Shown here in pieces: positions 1-12,164 of a stretch of 64,000 nt of DNA. The number at the start of each line of letters is the position of its first letter. The stretch's first letter is position 1. A model generated the notes under the pieces. It did not search any database. It was not told the origin of the DNA and worked only from the letters and a program-made list of their open reading frames with translations. The translations under genes and the position numbers were made by a program. This DNA is from Oxytricha trifallax (taxonomy: Eukaryota > Ciliophora > Spirotrichea > Sporadotrichida > Oxytrichidae): positions 118,298-182,297 of the forward strand of contig ARYC01016931.1 in the NCBI GenBank assembly GCA_000711775.1. Reading direction: 5' to 3'.

Positions 1-336
1 GGAACATCAAAAGCATCCTTTCATCTCAAGTAAGCTAAGTCTACTAACATTATAGTGAAACCTGGCTCTGCTATATATTTGATAAAAGAATCTATTATAT
101 ATTTACTCCGAATATTGTATTTTTTCTATTACGCAGCAAATTAAACAAAGTGATAAAGCACAAGTTAATCATAAATTGAGTTAGAGACTCTTCAAATATT
201 TATAAAAGGCTTACTAAACGAACATAGATGCAGGAGCTGGCACTAGAGAATAAACATAGGCCTAAGCAAGTTTTAAGAGGAAGAAAAGAAAGAGAAGCCA
301 AATCCATTTACGGGCAAATTTAATATGCGAACTTAT

Positions 337-1369
337 TCATTCTTTTAAATCTAAAACTTATTTAAATGCACAAAATTTCCCTTCTCTTGCACATACTCCA
401 GCTTTATCATCACTGACTCTCTAAGCAGCACTCTTAATTGAATCTACTGTATCTATCTTCAAGTCTTGCACCAAGTGATAGAGTAGTGGTCCTTGTAGTG
501 GTCTTTCAGTAACCCCCAATATGATTCAATTCCATTGAACTGAGGATTGTAAGAAACATTAAATACAGGTGTTATATTTAGCCTTTCATATTCTTTTCTT
601 GAGTCTTTAGTTTTATGAACGAACAAGTTATCAACGAATAGAATAATCTCTTAGTCAGCGTACTTATCTCTGAGTTATTGCAAGAACTAAATGTATTATT
701 CAGTCTTTATAGAAGGAGGGTTGATAACATAGCTGTCGAGGCCACAATCTTCATATAATCCACCAAGAATAGCATGGGTTTAAACCTAACCTTTTAATCA
801 TATACTTCAATGCTTCTGTACCTATTATACCAACACATTAAGATGTTAAAGGTGAATACTCCCTCATCAGCGTGTATAAATATTATATTAAGCTCTAAAG
901 CCCTCTGCATTTAATCGAATATATAATTTAAATTAGCCTAATAAAATGGAACATTAAAGTCAATCACTCTCTTTATACGATTGACTGTCTTGTAAGATAT
1001 TCCATTCTTTATATATGTTAGCTATAGATAAAGCAGAGATGTGAAGCTCAGGAAATTGGCGATGAAATATCACACCTCTCTATGCCAGAGAAAATTGAGC
1101 CAGTATTTAAGAGTCTTATCATTAAAAAGATTTTCAATATGATGATACTAAAATTTTAAGGGTCTCTTAGGCTTAGAATTAAGTTGCTATGTCTTTAAAT
1201 TTAATACTAATAAACAGTGAGGCTGAAAAGTCGCTGGAGATTTATGTAGTAGCCTTGCTATAGACGTGTAATTTAGAATAGACTTGAGTTGATCTTAATA
1301 ATCATCACATCGTAACTAAAACAAAAAATCTATTTACTCACTGTCATAAACTGACCAAAAACTTCCCAT
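337..1369 (-). pseudogene. Tc1/mariner (IS630-superfamily) DDE transposase, frameshifted
   Basis: Cut-and-paste DNA transposase remnant, read with TAA/TAG=Gln. It starts at an ATG (1367-1369) and ends at TGA (337-339), about 344 codons long, which is the usual size for this family. The N-terminal part resembles the paired-type helix-turn-helix domain (a stretch reading SIARLLHKSPATFQ). The catalytic core is recognisable: FIHADEG (first D), IILFVDNLFVHK (second D) and NPQFNGIESYWGLLK (final E). The DDE triad therefore looks intact although the frame is broken: I see shifts near 1010, 770 and 480 and one TGA near 1080. Terminal inverted repeats were not found; the left end may lie outside the window. 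Family identity is secure, function is lost. Confidence 0.85.
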
Positions 1370-1921
1370 TAACTCACTTAAAAAACTAATAATTAAATAT
1401 TAAACCCCTACATAAACAATATTAAAACTCTAAAAAAGTATGCCTCATTAGTCTACTTTTATCAATAAAAAACCAATCAAACAACTTCAGGGATTTTAGG
1501 GTCTTGATTATGCTATAAGAATATGGGCGGGCAGTAATAAATTATCTTTTTATAAATTAAATGATCGCTACCAATCATTTGTGTTGGCCATTTGAAAGAA
1601 TAAAAATTTTACTTGTATCTGTATTATTTTTTGATTAAGTGATTTTTTTATTAAGTTTGATTTTAATACTCTCAACCACTTCTATGCATATACCTTAACT
1701 AACAGAACAGAGTAAAAGTATTTAGTTTAGGATCGATTTTTCACATATTCTTAAAAAGTTACTGTATCTTCTTATACTTATCAAAGCTTAATAATAAAAA
1801 TAATTAGGGATATTACTTACCTTTTAATTGATAAAAATTGTTAAAATTTCCAGAATTATATGAATAATCAAGAATTTATACACTCTATTATATTAATAAT
1901 TTTATTTAAATATATTAAAAT

Positions 1922-1962
1922 GGCACGTATCTCGAAATCGATGAAATTTTGAGATACGTGCC
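1922..1962. repeat. Terminal hairpin of the 1.8-kb MITE (left)
   Basis: A 41-nt palindrome, stem GGCACGTATCTC...GAGATACGTGCC. Its partner at 2246-2286 is the inverted, slightly mutated copy. Confidence 0.85.
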
Positions 1963-2245
1963 AAATAAATCAAATTAATTAATCATATTCAAGTTAAGTT
2001 TATAAAAATGAAATTATGTTTTAAAATTATTAAAGTTCATATTTTATGATTTTTATTTATGACTATTAGACAAATTAAATAAATATTTCATATTAAAATT
2101 TTTTAAATGTTTTAATTTATATACTTAAATAGTTAATATTATTTTAAAATACTTATTAGTTAGAAATATGAACTTTAATAATTTTAAAACATAATTTCAT
2201 TTTTATAGACTTAACTTGAATATGATTAATTAATTCGATTTATTT

Positions 2246-2286
2246 GGCACTTATCTCAAAATTTCATCGATTTTGAGATACGTTCC
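2246..2286. repeat. Terminal hairpin of the 1.8-kb MITE (right)
   Basis: Inverted copy of the 1922-1962 hairpin with two stem mismatches (GGCACTTATCTC...GAGATACGTTCC). Confidence 0.8.
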
Positions 2287-2390
2287 ATTTTAATATATTT
2301 AAATCAAATTAGTAATAAAATAGCGTGTATAAATTGTAAATTATTTATTTATTTTTTGAAATAGTAACAATTTTTATCAAATGCTTATCA

Positions 2391-2800
2391 ATAGACTCTC
2401 GTTAGAATATAATTTACTAGTTATGACTAGAAAAGATTCTGATGAATTAAGTAAAAGTATTTTGATATTAATGAATCTTATTTTTCACTTTTCATTAAAT
2501 ATTTAAATCTCTTTTATAGAGAAATGAGTATCTTCTAGTCGGCAAATATTGAAATGCAAAGAAAGAATAATGCAGAAATTTTTAATTTAGTTAAGCTCTA
2601 AGATTGCATTTTAGCCGAAACCTTCTTAAAGAATTGAAATATTTTTGTTGTATATCTTAGCTTTTACTGAAAAGAATAAACATTATTATCGATTTACTAA
2701 TTTTAGGCATTAGAAATGGAATAACTAGGATTTCATTGTTGCTTTTCATAAGTATCGAAAGTATTTTAAATAAGCAACTGGGGTCTTATAAAAAATCAAA
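2391..2800. repeat. Single diverged partial copy of the 1,187-bp satellite monomer
   Basis: This stretch aligns by eye with about 410 bp of the tandem unit that fills 49.8-64 kb. The most conserved block is TCGGCAAA.ATTGAAATGCAAAGAAAG, followed by TTTTAGCCGAAAC; other shared blocks include AAGATTCTGATGA and a run ending CTGGGG. Divergence elsewhere is substantial, so it is an old dispersed copy rather than part of the array. Confidence 0.75.
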
Positions 2801-3525
2801 AAATATATTATGTTGAATAATGCAACTCAATTTTATTAAATTATTTACTATATTGAATCAATTGATTAAGAATAATAATTTCAAAATTGAACTAACTTGT
2901 CTAAGTAAATTATCTTAAATAGTTATTATGTTAATAAAATATATGAAAGATTTTTATTCTGACCTTTCTAAAATTGCTCTCCTTAATTCCAAATTAATAA
3001 TTTAAAATACAGTTTATCTGGATCTAGTTAGGGACAGATCATTTTTAGCCATTCATACAAAAATGAAAGTAAATTTTTAAAAAATAATTATAAAAATTAA
3101 AGATCCCATTTTTTTATTTCTTTACTTTTTAATATGTTATGAATAAGACTAAAATAACAACAACGATTTCAAATTTTATGAATGAAAAAGCTTAAAATAC
3201 ATATGAATATCTTTTTTCTCTATCATAATATCTAAGATTTGTATCCCACCTCAGAAATATATATTTTATTTTAATAGTTAAAATTATATACTACTCTTAA
3301 TTAAAATTGATTCGAGGGATGATAATTTGAGAGATTTTAATTTTTTTGAATATATTTTCTAAATATATTTTTCCTAAAGAAGCTTATAGATTAAAAGGTC
3401 TATAAAGGTGTTAAAATTAAATAAATCATTACATAATAATAATCATTGAAATAAATTAAAATATTTCATCGAATTAAGTAGAGTCAAGACTCATGATTAA
3501 TAATTTGATGCGTATTAGGATAACA
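2801..3525. other. AT-rich spacer, nothing recognised
   Basis: Low-complexity AT-rich sequence without a protein-like frame that I could support. Confidence 0.5.
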
Positions 3526-3760
3526 TAAAACTCTATTAGTCAATTAAGAACGAAGTTTGGGAGATAAGAACAATTAATTAAAAATAAAATTTCTATTGGC
3601 GTAAAAAAGTAATGTTCTGCCTAAATTCTTATAACCATTAACTTGATTAATTGTCTCTATAAAATAAACCAATCAGAGTGTTTAAATTTGATTTTAGACT
3701 ATTTCTAATAAATTGTTCTTATCTCCCATTCTTCGTTCCTAATTTTCTAATGGAGTTTTA
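3526..3760. mobile_element. TA-flanked MITE, family 2 copy A
   Basis: Inverted terminal repeats (TAAAACTC.ATTAG...CTAAT.GAGTTTTA) run far inward, so most of the element folds on itself. A shared central core reads CTATAAAATAAACCAATCAG. Ends coincide with TA, as expected of Tc1/mariner-mobilised MITEs. Related copies are at 4844, 33639 and 43177; this one is the most diverged and shortest of the four. Confidence 0.85.
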
Positions 3761-4021
3761 AAAGGTGAGGTGGATAGGTGTATCTCATTTAGAAATGTAC
3801 AAAGAATTTCAAGACTTTGACTTAGCTATAGCAAACTTTCTTAACTTGTAAAAATTATTTTTAGTTTTCATTTATGTTAAAAGTAATTGCATTTAATCAG
3901 ATATTATATTTTCAATCATTCTTTTATGTGTCAAACTCTTTACTAATAATTTTATTTCACTAATATTACATAATGAACAAGGAGCTCCATTTATTGCTAG
4001 ACAAAAATAATTAAATTAAAA

Positions 4022-4276
4022 AATTTGCTTGTAGCATTAATATTCAGTGCTTATTTAGCCCCACTCATGATTTGCGATGATTCTGATATTTTTAGAAACA
4101 TATAATTTTCTACCAAACCTGGTATCTTAGCAATCTTAGATAATAATTTTAAAATTGATTTATTAATTGTTGCTATTATTACCAAAAAAAAGAATATTTA
4201 AGTTTTCTTATTAATGCTTGGCAAGCAAAAGCGGACTCTTTGTTAAATTATGTTTGGTTTAAAAATATTTCATTGA
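4022..4276 (+). CDS. Hydrophobic protein-like frame, unrecognised, probably a remnant
   Basis: With TAR=Gln, 85 codons are open to a TGA at 4274-4276, with no convincing start codon. The first part is hydrophobic (ALIFSAYLAPLMICDDSD) and could be a membrane segment. Overlapping frames just downstream (to about 4480) are also open and protein-like, which suggests frameshifts or an intron. No family was recognised; chance openness in AT-rich DNA with a single stop codon is a real alternative. Confidence 0.25.
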
Positions 4277-4843
4277 AAATTAAGGGTAAAGGCATATTTA
4301 TTAAATTAATGCGTTATTTTTTGATTGCCTTATTTGTTCCATTAATTATTTCAGTCATAATCAACTCTGGTTATCGAGAGATGAAAAAGAACAACTCTCT
4401 AAAAAATAAAAAAATAAAATATTAAATTAGTAAACTAAATAAAGATGCACAATATTTTCTTACTTTAACCTGTTAATTAATAAATTTTGCCTATATTAGA
4501 TAACTTCATCAAAGTACGTATCTTAATAACAATCAATGTTGAATTTAATTTTTCAAAAAAGTCTAACTTTTTATACTGATTCAGTTTGATATTAAATTTT
4601 ATCTTTTTTTATTAGTAAGGCAACATAACTCCAAGGTTTACTAAATACTAAAAGTAAAAGGATTAAGTCCTTTTCAGTAATTATATAACTATTAAAAGTT
4701 AGGCAATTTTAATATATTAAATAATTTGAGTTTAATTTTTGAATGAAATGTTTTAAAATTAATTGAAATAATTTTAAAAGTACCTTTATAAAAAAATCAT
4801 TTATTGTAAAGTTTGTTAATCTGAAAGTACTATAAAATGTTTA

Positions 4844-5109
4844 TAAAACCCCGTTAGTCAATTAAGAATGAAGATTGGGGATTAAGAATAATGAAATTAA
4901 GAATTAATTATAATTGGCTGAAATTATTAAAGTTTTGTCTAATTATTAAAGCCATTGGCTCGATTATTTGTCTCTATAAAATAAACCAATCAGGGTGCGT
5001 AAATTGGTTTTTAGCCTAATTATATTTAATTTCAGCCAATTATAATTAATTTTTAATTTCATTATTCTTAATCCTCAATCTTCATTCTTAATTGACTAAC
5101 GGGGTTTTA
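4844..5109. mobile_element. TA-flanked MITE, family 2 copy B
   Basis: Nearly perfect terminal repeats beginning TAAAACCCCGTTAGTCAATT and ending with their reverse complement, embedded in TATA on both sides. The central core GGCTCGATTA...CTATAAAATAAACCAATCAGGGTG is shared with the other copies. The clean ends suggest it is younger than copy A. Confidence 0.9.
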
Positions 5110-7780
5110 TAGTCATTAAATTAATAATAAAGTTTCATTTTAGTTTCAAAAAAAATATAAAAGTAATTAATTAGAAGAATTGATATTATCTCAAATTTTA
5201 ATGGAAGTAGATTACTTAGAAATATCCCTAAATTTTTACTTCAATTAATTAATAAATTATCACAAAAATGAAAGTCGATTAAATCTAACACATAAAACAA
5301 TTAGATTTAAATCTGGATGTAAGAAAATGTTTAATCTAAAGAGTGAATGTTAAAATCGATAAAATACGAAACATTAAAAAAATATAATATAAAATTTTTG
5401 TCAATTAAATCTCTCAGTAATTTTAAATTTGTATATTAAACTACAACTTAAAATTTTTGGTTTGGAAAAAATGGATTCTAAAACAAATAATTTTTGAGTA
5501 TTAGTAATATTTAATAAAGTAAATAATAATGAAGTATGCAATATATTTGCAGATTAACTAGTCAGATGATAAATCTAAATTCGCTCAAATAAAATTCTAA
5601 ATTTATACTTGTTTAGATAACTATAATTTAAAAAGCTATTTTGTTAAGCTAAAATTATAAAATACATGAGAAATATATTATGTAATTATTAATATGAATA
5701 TAAATGACTATAGATCAAGGAACATTATTAAGAATGATTAAGCCTTTTTACCAATAAAGCTGTTTATTTTTGTGATAAATAAATGCCCTAACTTTAAATT
5801 GCCTCAAGATATTCTTTGTTGCTTCGATAAGCTTATATCATCCATATTTGGCATAAATTAGCTTAATACATTGAAATGTAGCACAATTCGAGTCTCGTTT
5901 GTCCTATAAGCCTATAATCAATTCAGGGCTTATATTATAGCTAATAAGGTCTTTTATACTTTCTTAATTATAACAATCAATATTAATTAAAACTTAACAT
6001 GTTTAATTAAAAATGCATAAAGTTTAAATTTAATTTAATTTCCCTTAAGAGAATACCTTTAATACTAGTCTCTATTTAATTTGTTAATAATAATTTAAAA
6101 ATAAATTCCTTTACTTATTATTTTAATTAAGAAATAACACAAATGAAGTTTAGAAGAGGACTCTAAATATCTTAATTAAAAATGGGTTTATAAGCTATCG
6201 GAGGCTCGAGTAGGTCAATTTTGCAACATATAGGCGCATTATATTGTCAAATTTAAAGATTTAAGTCAAATAAAGGGAGTCAGAATATCTTGGAGTTATT
6301 ATTAAATAGTTAATTGGGATATTGAATGTCTAATTTACTTCAGTCATGAATGAACTCATATATCAAACTTGTCTTAATTACTCTTTTGTCCATTAAAAAA
6401 ATAATCTTTTACATATTAAATTTCATTGATTTTATAAAAGTTTAGCTTAATAAATTTGAAGAAAGTTAAATAAAATAAAATTATAAATAACTCTTTGCAC
6501 TTACTTGTTGACTCTAAACCATTATTCATGTAAATCAGAAAAAGTTATAGCTTGACTATTTAACATTTGCGTCCTTTTTAATTATATAATCAATTCTATT
6601 ACTTTATTAATGATTACAATTATTTTTTTAAAAAAAATCATTAAAAATCGATAATAATTTAACTTAGACTATGTTAATTTAAAAGGGTTCGATACTCTTC
6701 CTTTTTCGCCATATTGCATTAAATATTCGTAGATAAAGAGTGCCTTAAAGTTTAAAATAAAGATTATCATAAAATAACCTTGGATACATAGAGGGAAAAA
6801 TGAATAAATTGAATATTCTTGACATCTTTGTATTAAAAAATTATAAAAATACTTGCATTGCTCAATTAGAATTTACTTCAAATGCTCACGATATTAAAAA
6901 TAGGGAGAGGAAGGGTTTAATATTTAATAGTATATATTTGATATAACTTACGAAACATACATGAAATAATGTGAATTACAAGAAAAAGAAGGAATAATAA
7001 GTAAGATTAGTAATTAAATATAAATCAAAGAATAATAAATGATTGATCTGATACATTGAAAAATCTAAATAAATATAAACCTAATGTTGAAGTTTAATAG
7101 TTTGCAATATCTTTCTTTCAAATTCAATTTAAGATTAAAAAATAAAATGCAAAAAAATAATAAATAACAAAAATATTTTTAAGGGGATGCTATTTAAATT
7201 AGAGTTATATGAAATTATATCTTACAAAATAAAAAATTTAAGTTAATTTCAATAATTTTAGTATCAATTTTCAGTATGAAGATAAAAAATAAAAAAGGAT
7301 TGTTAGATTACAAACTTAAGAATTTTATTAATTTTACTCAGATTTAACTATTAATCAAAATACAAGATGATAAGAATCCTTAAAGAAAAGAAATTAAAGA
7401 TATCCAACTAAAATAAAGAAAATTAATATTGCCGCAACCTAATTTCAACATTAACTTAACTTTAATCATTAATAAATGTTTACTAAACATTATATATAAA
7501 TAATAACTTGTTGATAATAATTTGAAGTAAGATTAATTTATTGATTTTATTACTCAAATAGATTCGTAGATAGAGATATAAAGGACAAGAGAATTCAAAA
7601 AGCATTTACTCTCATCCTTAATAGTATTTATCATAAAAGGGGAATTTTTGAAAGAGATTTTCCAGTTTTAGGTTCACTTTTATAACATTATAAAGATGTT
7701 TTTTATAGAAAATTAGGTCAATTATTAAATTAATTAATAGTAATAGTAATAGTAATATGTAAAAATAGTAAAAGTAATTC
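5110..7780. other. AT-rich stretch, nothing recognised
   Basis: No protein-like frame, repeat relative or RNA gene could be supported. Short runs of TAATAG (around 7730-7757) are simple-sequence DNA next to the MORN-like cassette. Confidence 0.5.
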
Positions 7781-7965
7781 TATTAAAAACGTTTCATCTT
7801 CCTCGTCATTATCATCATCATCTTATTCATCACAGATATTGACTTCCTGTGCCCCTCTCTGCGATTTCCTGAACTCCCTCTTCGTTGACGCTTTCAGTCT
7901 TACCAAGTACAACCCCTGTTAAATAAATTTTATACAGGTTTTTGTAATTTACATTAATGTTTAAT
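7780..7965 (-). pseudogene. MORN-like cassette 1 with intron and acidic tail
   Basis: One of four related cassettes. On the minus strand a 37-nt intron (7916-7952, GTAAAT...AACAG) is followed by GGGTTGTACTTGGTAAGAC, closely matching cassette 3. Downstream is an acidic run (QDDDDNDEEDET) resembling the acidic end of cassette 4. The MORN-type glycine motif itself is not clear in this copy. Exon 1 is too short to define a start. Confidence 0.5.
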
Positions 7966-8574
7966 GGCAAATGCTTCTAATTAGACATTTTTCAATTATT
8001 AATATATTTATATAATTATTTAAAACAATTCATTTTATTCAAATATCGTAAATGGTTTAAAAAGAACTGTTTAAAATCTATTAAGGAAGCTGATCTTTTG
8101 TTGAGTATCAAGAACTTCTGGTTAAAGAAGACTGGAAAAGTGCGTGAGGATACTATTATACAGTAATGCATTCTTGAATAAGACAAGTAATAAAGTTATT
8201 TACGTTTGAAAAGCATTACATGAGAAAAGAAATATTCAAATGGAATATGAAGCAGCACAAAGCATCAGAGTAGATTAAGTTTATTTTTCAATATTAGTAG
8301 TAGTGAATCACTTTAATAAATAGAGAAATTAGAAATCTAGAGATCAAAATCCTAGACTTTAAATATATTATAATTACTTTAATCACATATATATACCGCG
8401 TTTTTTTAATTCTTAAAGCACATTAGGTAAATTAAAAAAAGCTATCAAGGTTCTCTATGGTGTCAAAGCCAGAAAGAAAAATAATTAGCCTCTTAGGCGC
8501 CACTTAAACGAGTAGCTTGTTCGGGGGGCATTTCCTTCGCTATCGTTCACTGCGGCTGCCAGTGCTTATTGAAG

Positions 8575-8781
8575 TCATTGCTCTTAAATGTTGAGTGAAA
8601 CCGAATGATTCAGCGACTAGCAACTGTACTCTCTCAAACAAGTTTCTTTCGCACTCTACACTGTTGTGCCTTCAGTTTCAAGATTTTTCGTGGGGGGCTC
8701 GTTTCGCGCTTGAGTATTACACTCTGCCATCAAGTCTTCATTGGAGTTGTTGAGACAATTTAAGGTGAGATTGAAACCCAT
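8575..8781 (-). CDS. GC-richer 68-aa hydrophilic frame, unrecognised
   Basis: ATG at 8779-8781 to TGA at 8575-8577, open only with TAR=Gln. The protein is hydrophilic with several cysteines (MGFNLTLNCLNNSNEDLMAE at the start). Base composition is clearly richer in G+C than the flanks, as for the frames at 26-27 kb and 31.3-31.9 kb. A further open protein-like frame continues to about 8410 on the same strand in another phase, so a frameshift or intron is possible. No family recognised. Confidence 0.45.
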
Positions 8782-8789
8782 ATGTGATT

Positions 8790-10814
8790 AAAGTAATTTA
8801 TTAATATTATTATTTAATAAATTAAATCTAAATAATAAATTATCATTTACTTAAACATAAATTTCTGAATTACAATTTGTATTTAATAATTTAACTATTT
8901 TAATTAGAAATTTTAAAAGAGTTTAAGAATTTGTTAAGTTACGCAGATATTGTATGTATTTATAGGGATTAAGAATTTAAAACTCGAAGGAGGTCCCATC
9001 AAAGAAAAGGTTTTTCGTGATCAGCTCTGTTGGAATGAAAAAATTGGAACCACCCAAAATAACAAAATTATTTGAGAATTTTTAAGCGAAAAAATGAATA
9101 ACATGCAGAAACTGACTAGGAATCAACAATTTCGCCTTCAAAATCTATCATTGATGTTAAGTATGTTTTTGAGAAGAATATCTAGGTAGGACATGTAGAA
9201 TAAATCTTTTTCTTGCATGAAAACGCTAAAAAATAGATTTACAACTTCAAAGACACTTCTACTTCGAGCAGATAAGATTCTGACATCGTTAAAGGGTAAT
9301 CAAATTTTGGCGCTATATTTCCAACAATTTTTAAAGTTTTAAGAATATTTGAAATTATTATAAGTTATCAATTTATTTTGAATAATATATATTCTAAATA
9401 TTATAAAATATGAATATTAACTCATAATCTTTTACCAAATTTTCACAATTTAAAATGAAATCTAATAGATCGCTAGTTTCTTAAATTCTCTCTTTTCAAT
9501 CATACTTAGCTAATCAATTAAACTTAATTTTGTTTTTAAATTTATCTTAAAGTTATTGCCTATTAATATACTTTATCTTTAAATTTTAAAATTAATAAAA
9601 TAAGAGTTCCTCATTTAGCTTGTAACAACAAAGCCAACTCAAATTTATTTAGATATACTTTATAAATCTTCCATTTTGCAGTTTTCGAGATCATAGTTTG
9701 TCAAAATCTTTGCACTCCTAAATCCAACATCGAATTAAATTTTAAGCATCTCCGTAAATGACTCTGATAAACTTGACTGTTAATAGGCACGAAAGTAAAA
9801 AAGAAGACCTTCATATCTTAAAAGATGGAGGAGATATAAATGAAATGTATATATTATAGGATCAAATTTGGGGTTTCAAGACAGTAAAAGCTGGGTCAAG
9901 AAAATTCATAAGATAATAATTAGTAAAACAAATCTATTAAATCAAGCATGACAAGCCACCATTCATCCCTATCATCAATTTTTCTATGATAAATAAAAAA
10001 GTTTTAATCATCTGATAACTCAAAACTATATATTTTATATAATAAAAAATGTATAATTAAGTTAGTATTTTGAATTTAGATAGGAGCCTCATAATTACAT
10101 TAGCCATTTTAACTTAGGTATTCCTAATCCCTACTACAACTATGTTAAAATCTAAATTATTTAATTTTTTAGATATGAAAGAGATATAAACAATTTAAAC
10201 ATGTTTGTACTTAATGATAATATATTTTATTCTTAAGCATTATTGCGTAATAAATTGAAATATATTTAAGTCAAGTGTGCATGTGCATGTGTGCCTGCTT
10301 TTCCATGTCATAATATTTTAACCATAATTAAAACTGGCATCTTTATTTTAAGAATATGTAGTTCAGAAAACAAATAAGAAAAGAGCAAGCTATTAAGAAT
10401 ATTTGTTAGTTAAAATTAAAGTTTCTAATATTAATTTAAAAATTGATGACGAAAATTTATTTTAGTAAAACAGAATGATGTAATCGTCTTATAAAAATGC
10501 TTTGAATTAAGAATATTGACAATAAGATGGAAAAATTTGATGACAAATTAGGATATCCAAAATAGATATTAAGCATGATTTATAACTATTAGATAAGACA
10601 ACAGGATTTTGGATTAATATGTAAATTGCTTGAGAATAACAATATCACAAGTTTGATTAAAATTTAACTGAAATGAGCATAAGGAAACTCTAATTTGCAT
10701 TTATTCTAAAAATGGAGGGGATATAAAATATAAAATAAATTACCTTAAGTCTTGAATTGTTTGGACTTAATATATTAATTATTCCCACTGCACCACCTAA
10801 CACAATTACTAAAG
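8790..10814. other. AT-rich stretch, nothing firmly recognised
   Basis: A few less AT-rich patches (8970-9300, 10270-10310) hint at decayed coding sequence, but I could not assemble a convincing frame. Confidence 0.4.
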
Positions 10815-11170
10815 GAATACATTCAAAATTGGGAAACATATTTAAATTAGATAAATGATTAATTAAAATATTGGCAATTGCAGTTGGCCAATTTACACGA
10901 TCTTGGTCTAAAACAATAGGGAATTTAAAACTAGCTATATACTATTTTATCTCATTACTAAAGCGAGATAACTTCATTTTAGAATGAAGTTATAAATTAT
11001 CGAAATTAGAACCAAAGATGCGAGAAATTAATACTGCCAAAAGAAAAGTACAGCAATTTCAAAATTCTCTTTCAATTGAGCCCAAGATCGTATATATTGC
11101 CAATAATAATTGCCGATATTTTTAATACTTATTAATTATTAATTTAAATTAATTTCCTAATTTCGAATGT
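10815..11170. mobile_element. Old copy of the fold-back element family
   Basis: Shares its ends (GGAATACATTC at the left, ATTTCGAATGTA at the right) and inner blocks (CGATCTTGG, GCGAGATAACT, GAGCCCAAGATCGT) with the fold-back element at 36270-36667. The arms here are diverged by many substitutions, so this is an ancient copy. Confidence 0.75.
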
Positions 11171-11940
11171 ACACTTCAACAATGCTTTAATTTTTTTTAA
11201 ATGGTTCATTTGTTTTTTAAATAACTTTTTTTATTAATTAATTTTGTATTCTTTTATTTTCAATTTTAGCTTATTTTATGCATTTTATTTTATGCATTTT
11301 ATTTCAGCATGTTATTTTAGTTTATTTATTTTTTTTATGTTTTTAATAGTTATTTTTTTTACCAATAAATTAGTATATATCCTGAATAAAAATCCGCCCG
11401 CATTATTTTCTTGCTATAATAGATTTTTCTTGCAAAACAAAGAAGTTAATTCTCCAGCATTCGATTAAAATAAAATAATTCTTGTCATTATTATAGGTCC
11501 GCAATAAAAAATATTCTCTCTTTAATTTCTTTAGTAGCTGTTTCTTATATGGGGAGTTATTTTTAATTTATAATTCACTCATCTCAAAAGTATTTTGTAT
11601 GATCTAATTTGATTAAACTTTTATTAGGATTTTTTCACATTTAAAATATTTAATTGATGTTTTGATATAAAAATTATACTAAATTAAAACTCTAATTCGT
11701 TAGAGACATTAACTTTCAGCACTATTTTTTAGAATTAAAATTGCCATTTTCTCTATCAAACTTTTAATATTGTTTATTTCAAGAATTTTAGAGAAGTTTT
11801 TGGAATATTCCTGTTCAATTATTTATATTAATTTTAAAATATTTTAAAGAATAAATAATCATTTAATTCATACTAATCATAATTTATCAAAGGAAATTGA
11901 TAAATTAAATTGTTTATAAATTATAATAAAATAAAGTCTT

Positions 11941-12161
11941 AAAATGGTACTGGTGGAGCTGCTGGTTACTCATTAAAATATGTAAGTTACAAAAATCAAA
12001 TCTAAAATTTTATATTTTAGCAACACTTACCAGCAGGAGTGGCGACGTTAGTGGACCAAGACCTCAAGTAGCACTGAGGAAAAATGGGAACAACAAAGCA
12101 AGTATGGTCAGATGGAGCGAAGTATGAAGAATACTGGAAAGATGATAAAGCTGTTTCATGA
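11941..12161 (+). pseudogene. MORN-like cassette 2 with intron
   Basis: A 39-nt GT-AG intron (11982-12020, GTAAGTTAC...ATTTTAG) separates a short glycine-rich first piece from exon 2 (12021-12161, ending TGA). The end of exon 2 reads GTTKQVWSDGAKYEEYWKDD, a good match to a MORN repeat, a short motif found in many ciliate and other eukaryotic proteins, some of them membrane-associated. One TGA lies inside exon 2, so the copy looks dead or only partial. Confidence 0.55.
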
Positions 12162-12164
12162 TTC

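Larger units (their letters stand above)
1829..2379. mobile_element. Hairpin-ended MITE, family 1 copy A
   Basis: Non-coding element with long imperfect terminal inverted repeats. The outer ends read TGATAAAAATTGTTA and its reverse complement; an inner conserved block is TTTATACAC(T/G)CT. Inside each arm lies a separate perfect or near-perfect hairpin (1922-1962 and 2246-2286; stem GGCACGTATCTC). It shares its outer ends with the element at 21782-22200, so the two form one family. No clear target duplication is visible here. Confidence 0.8.

Noticed and set aside
6680-6705. GGTTCGATACTC resembling a tRNA T-arm
   Set aside because: No acceptor or anticodon stem pairs with it in the surrounding AT-rich sequence.
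11244-11468. 74-aa Phe-rich standard-code frame
   Set aside because: Composed almost entirely of TTT/TTA-type codons in poly-T-rich DNA; low complexity, no support.
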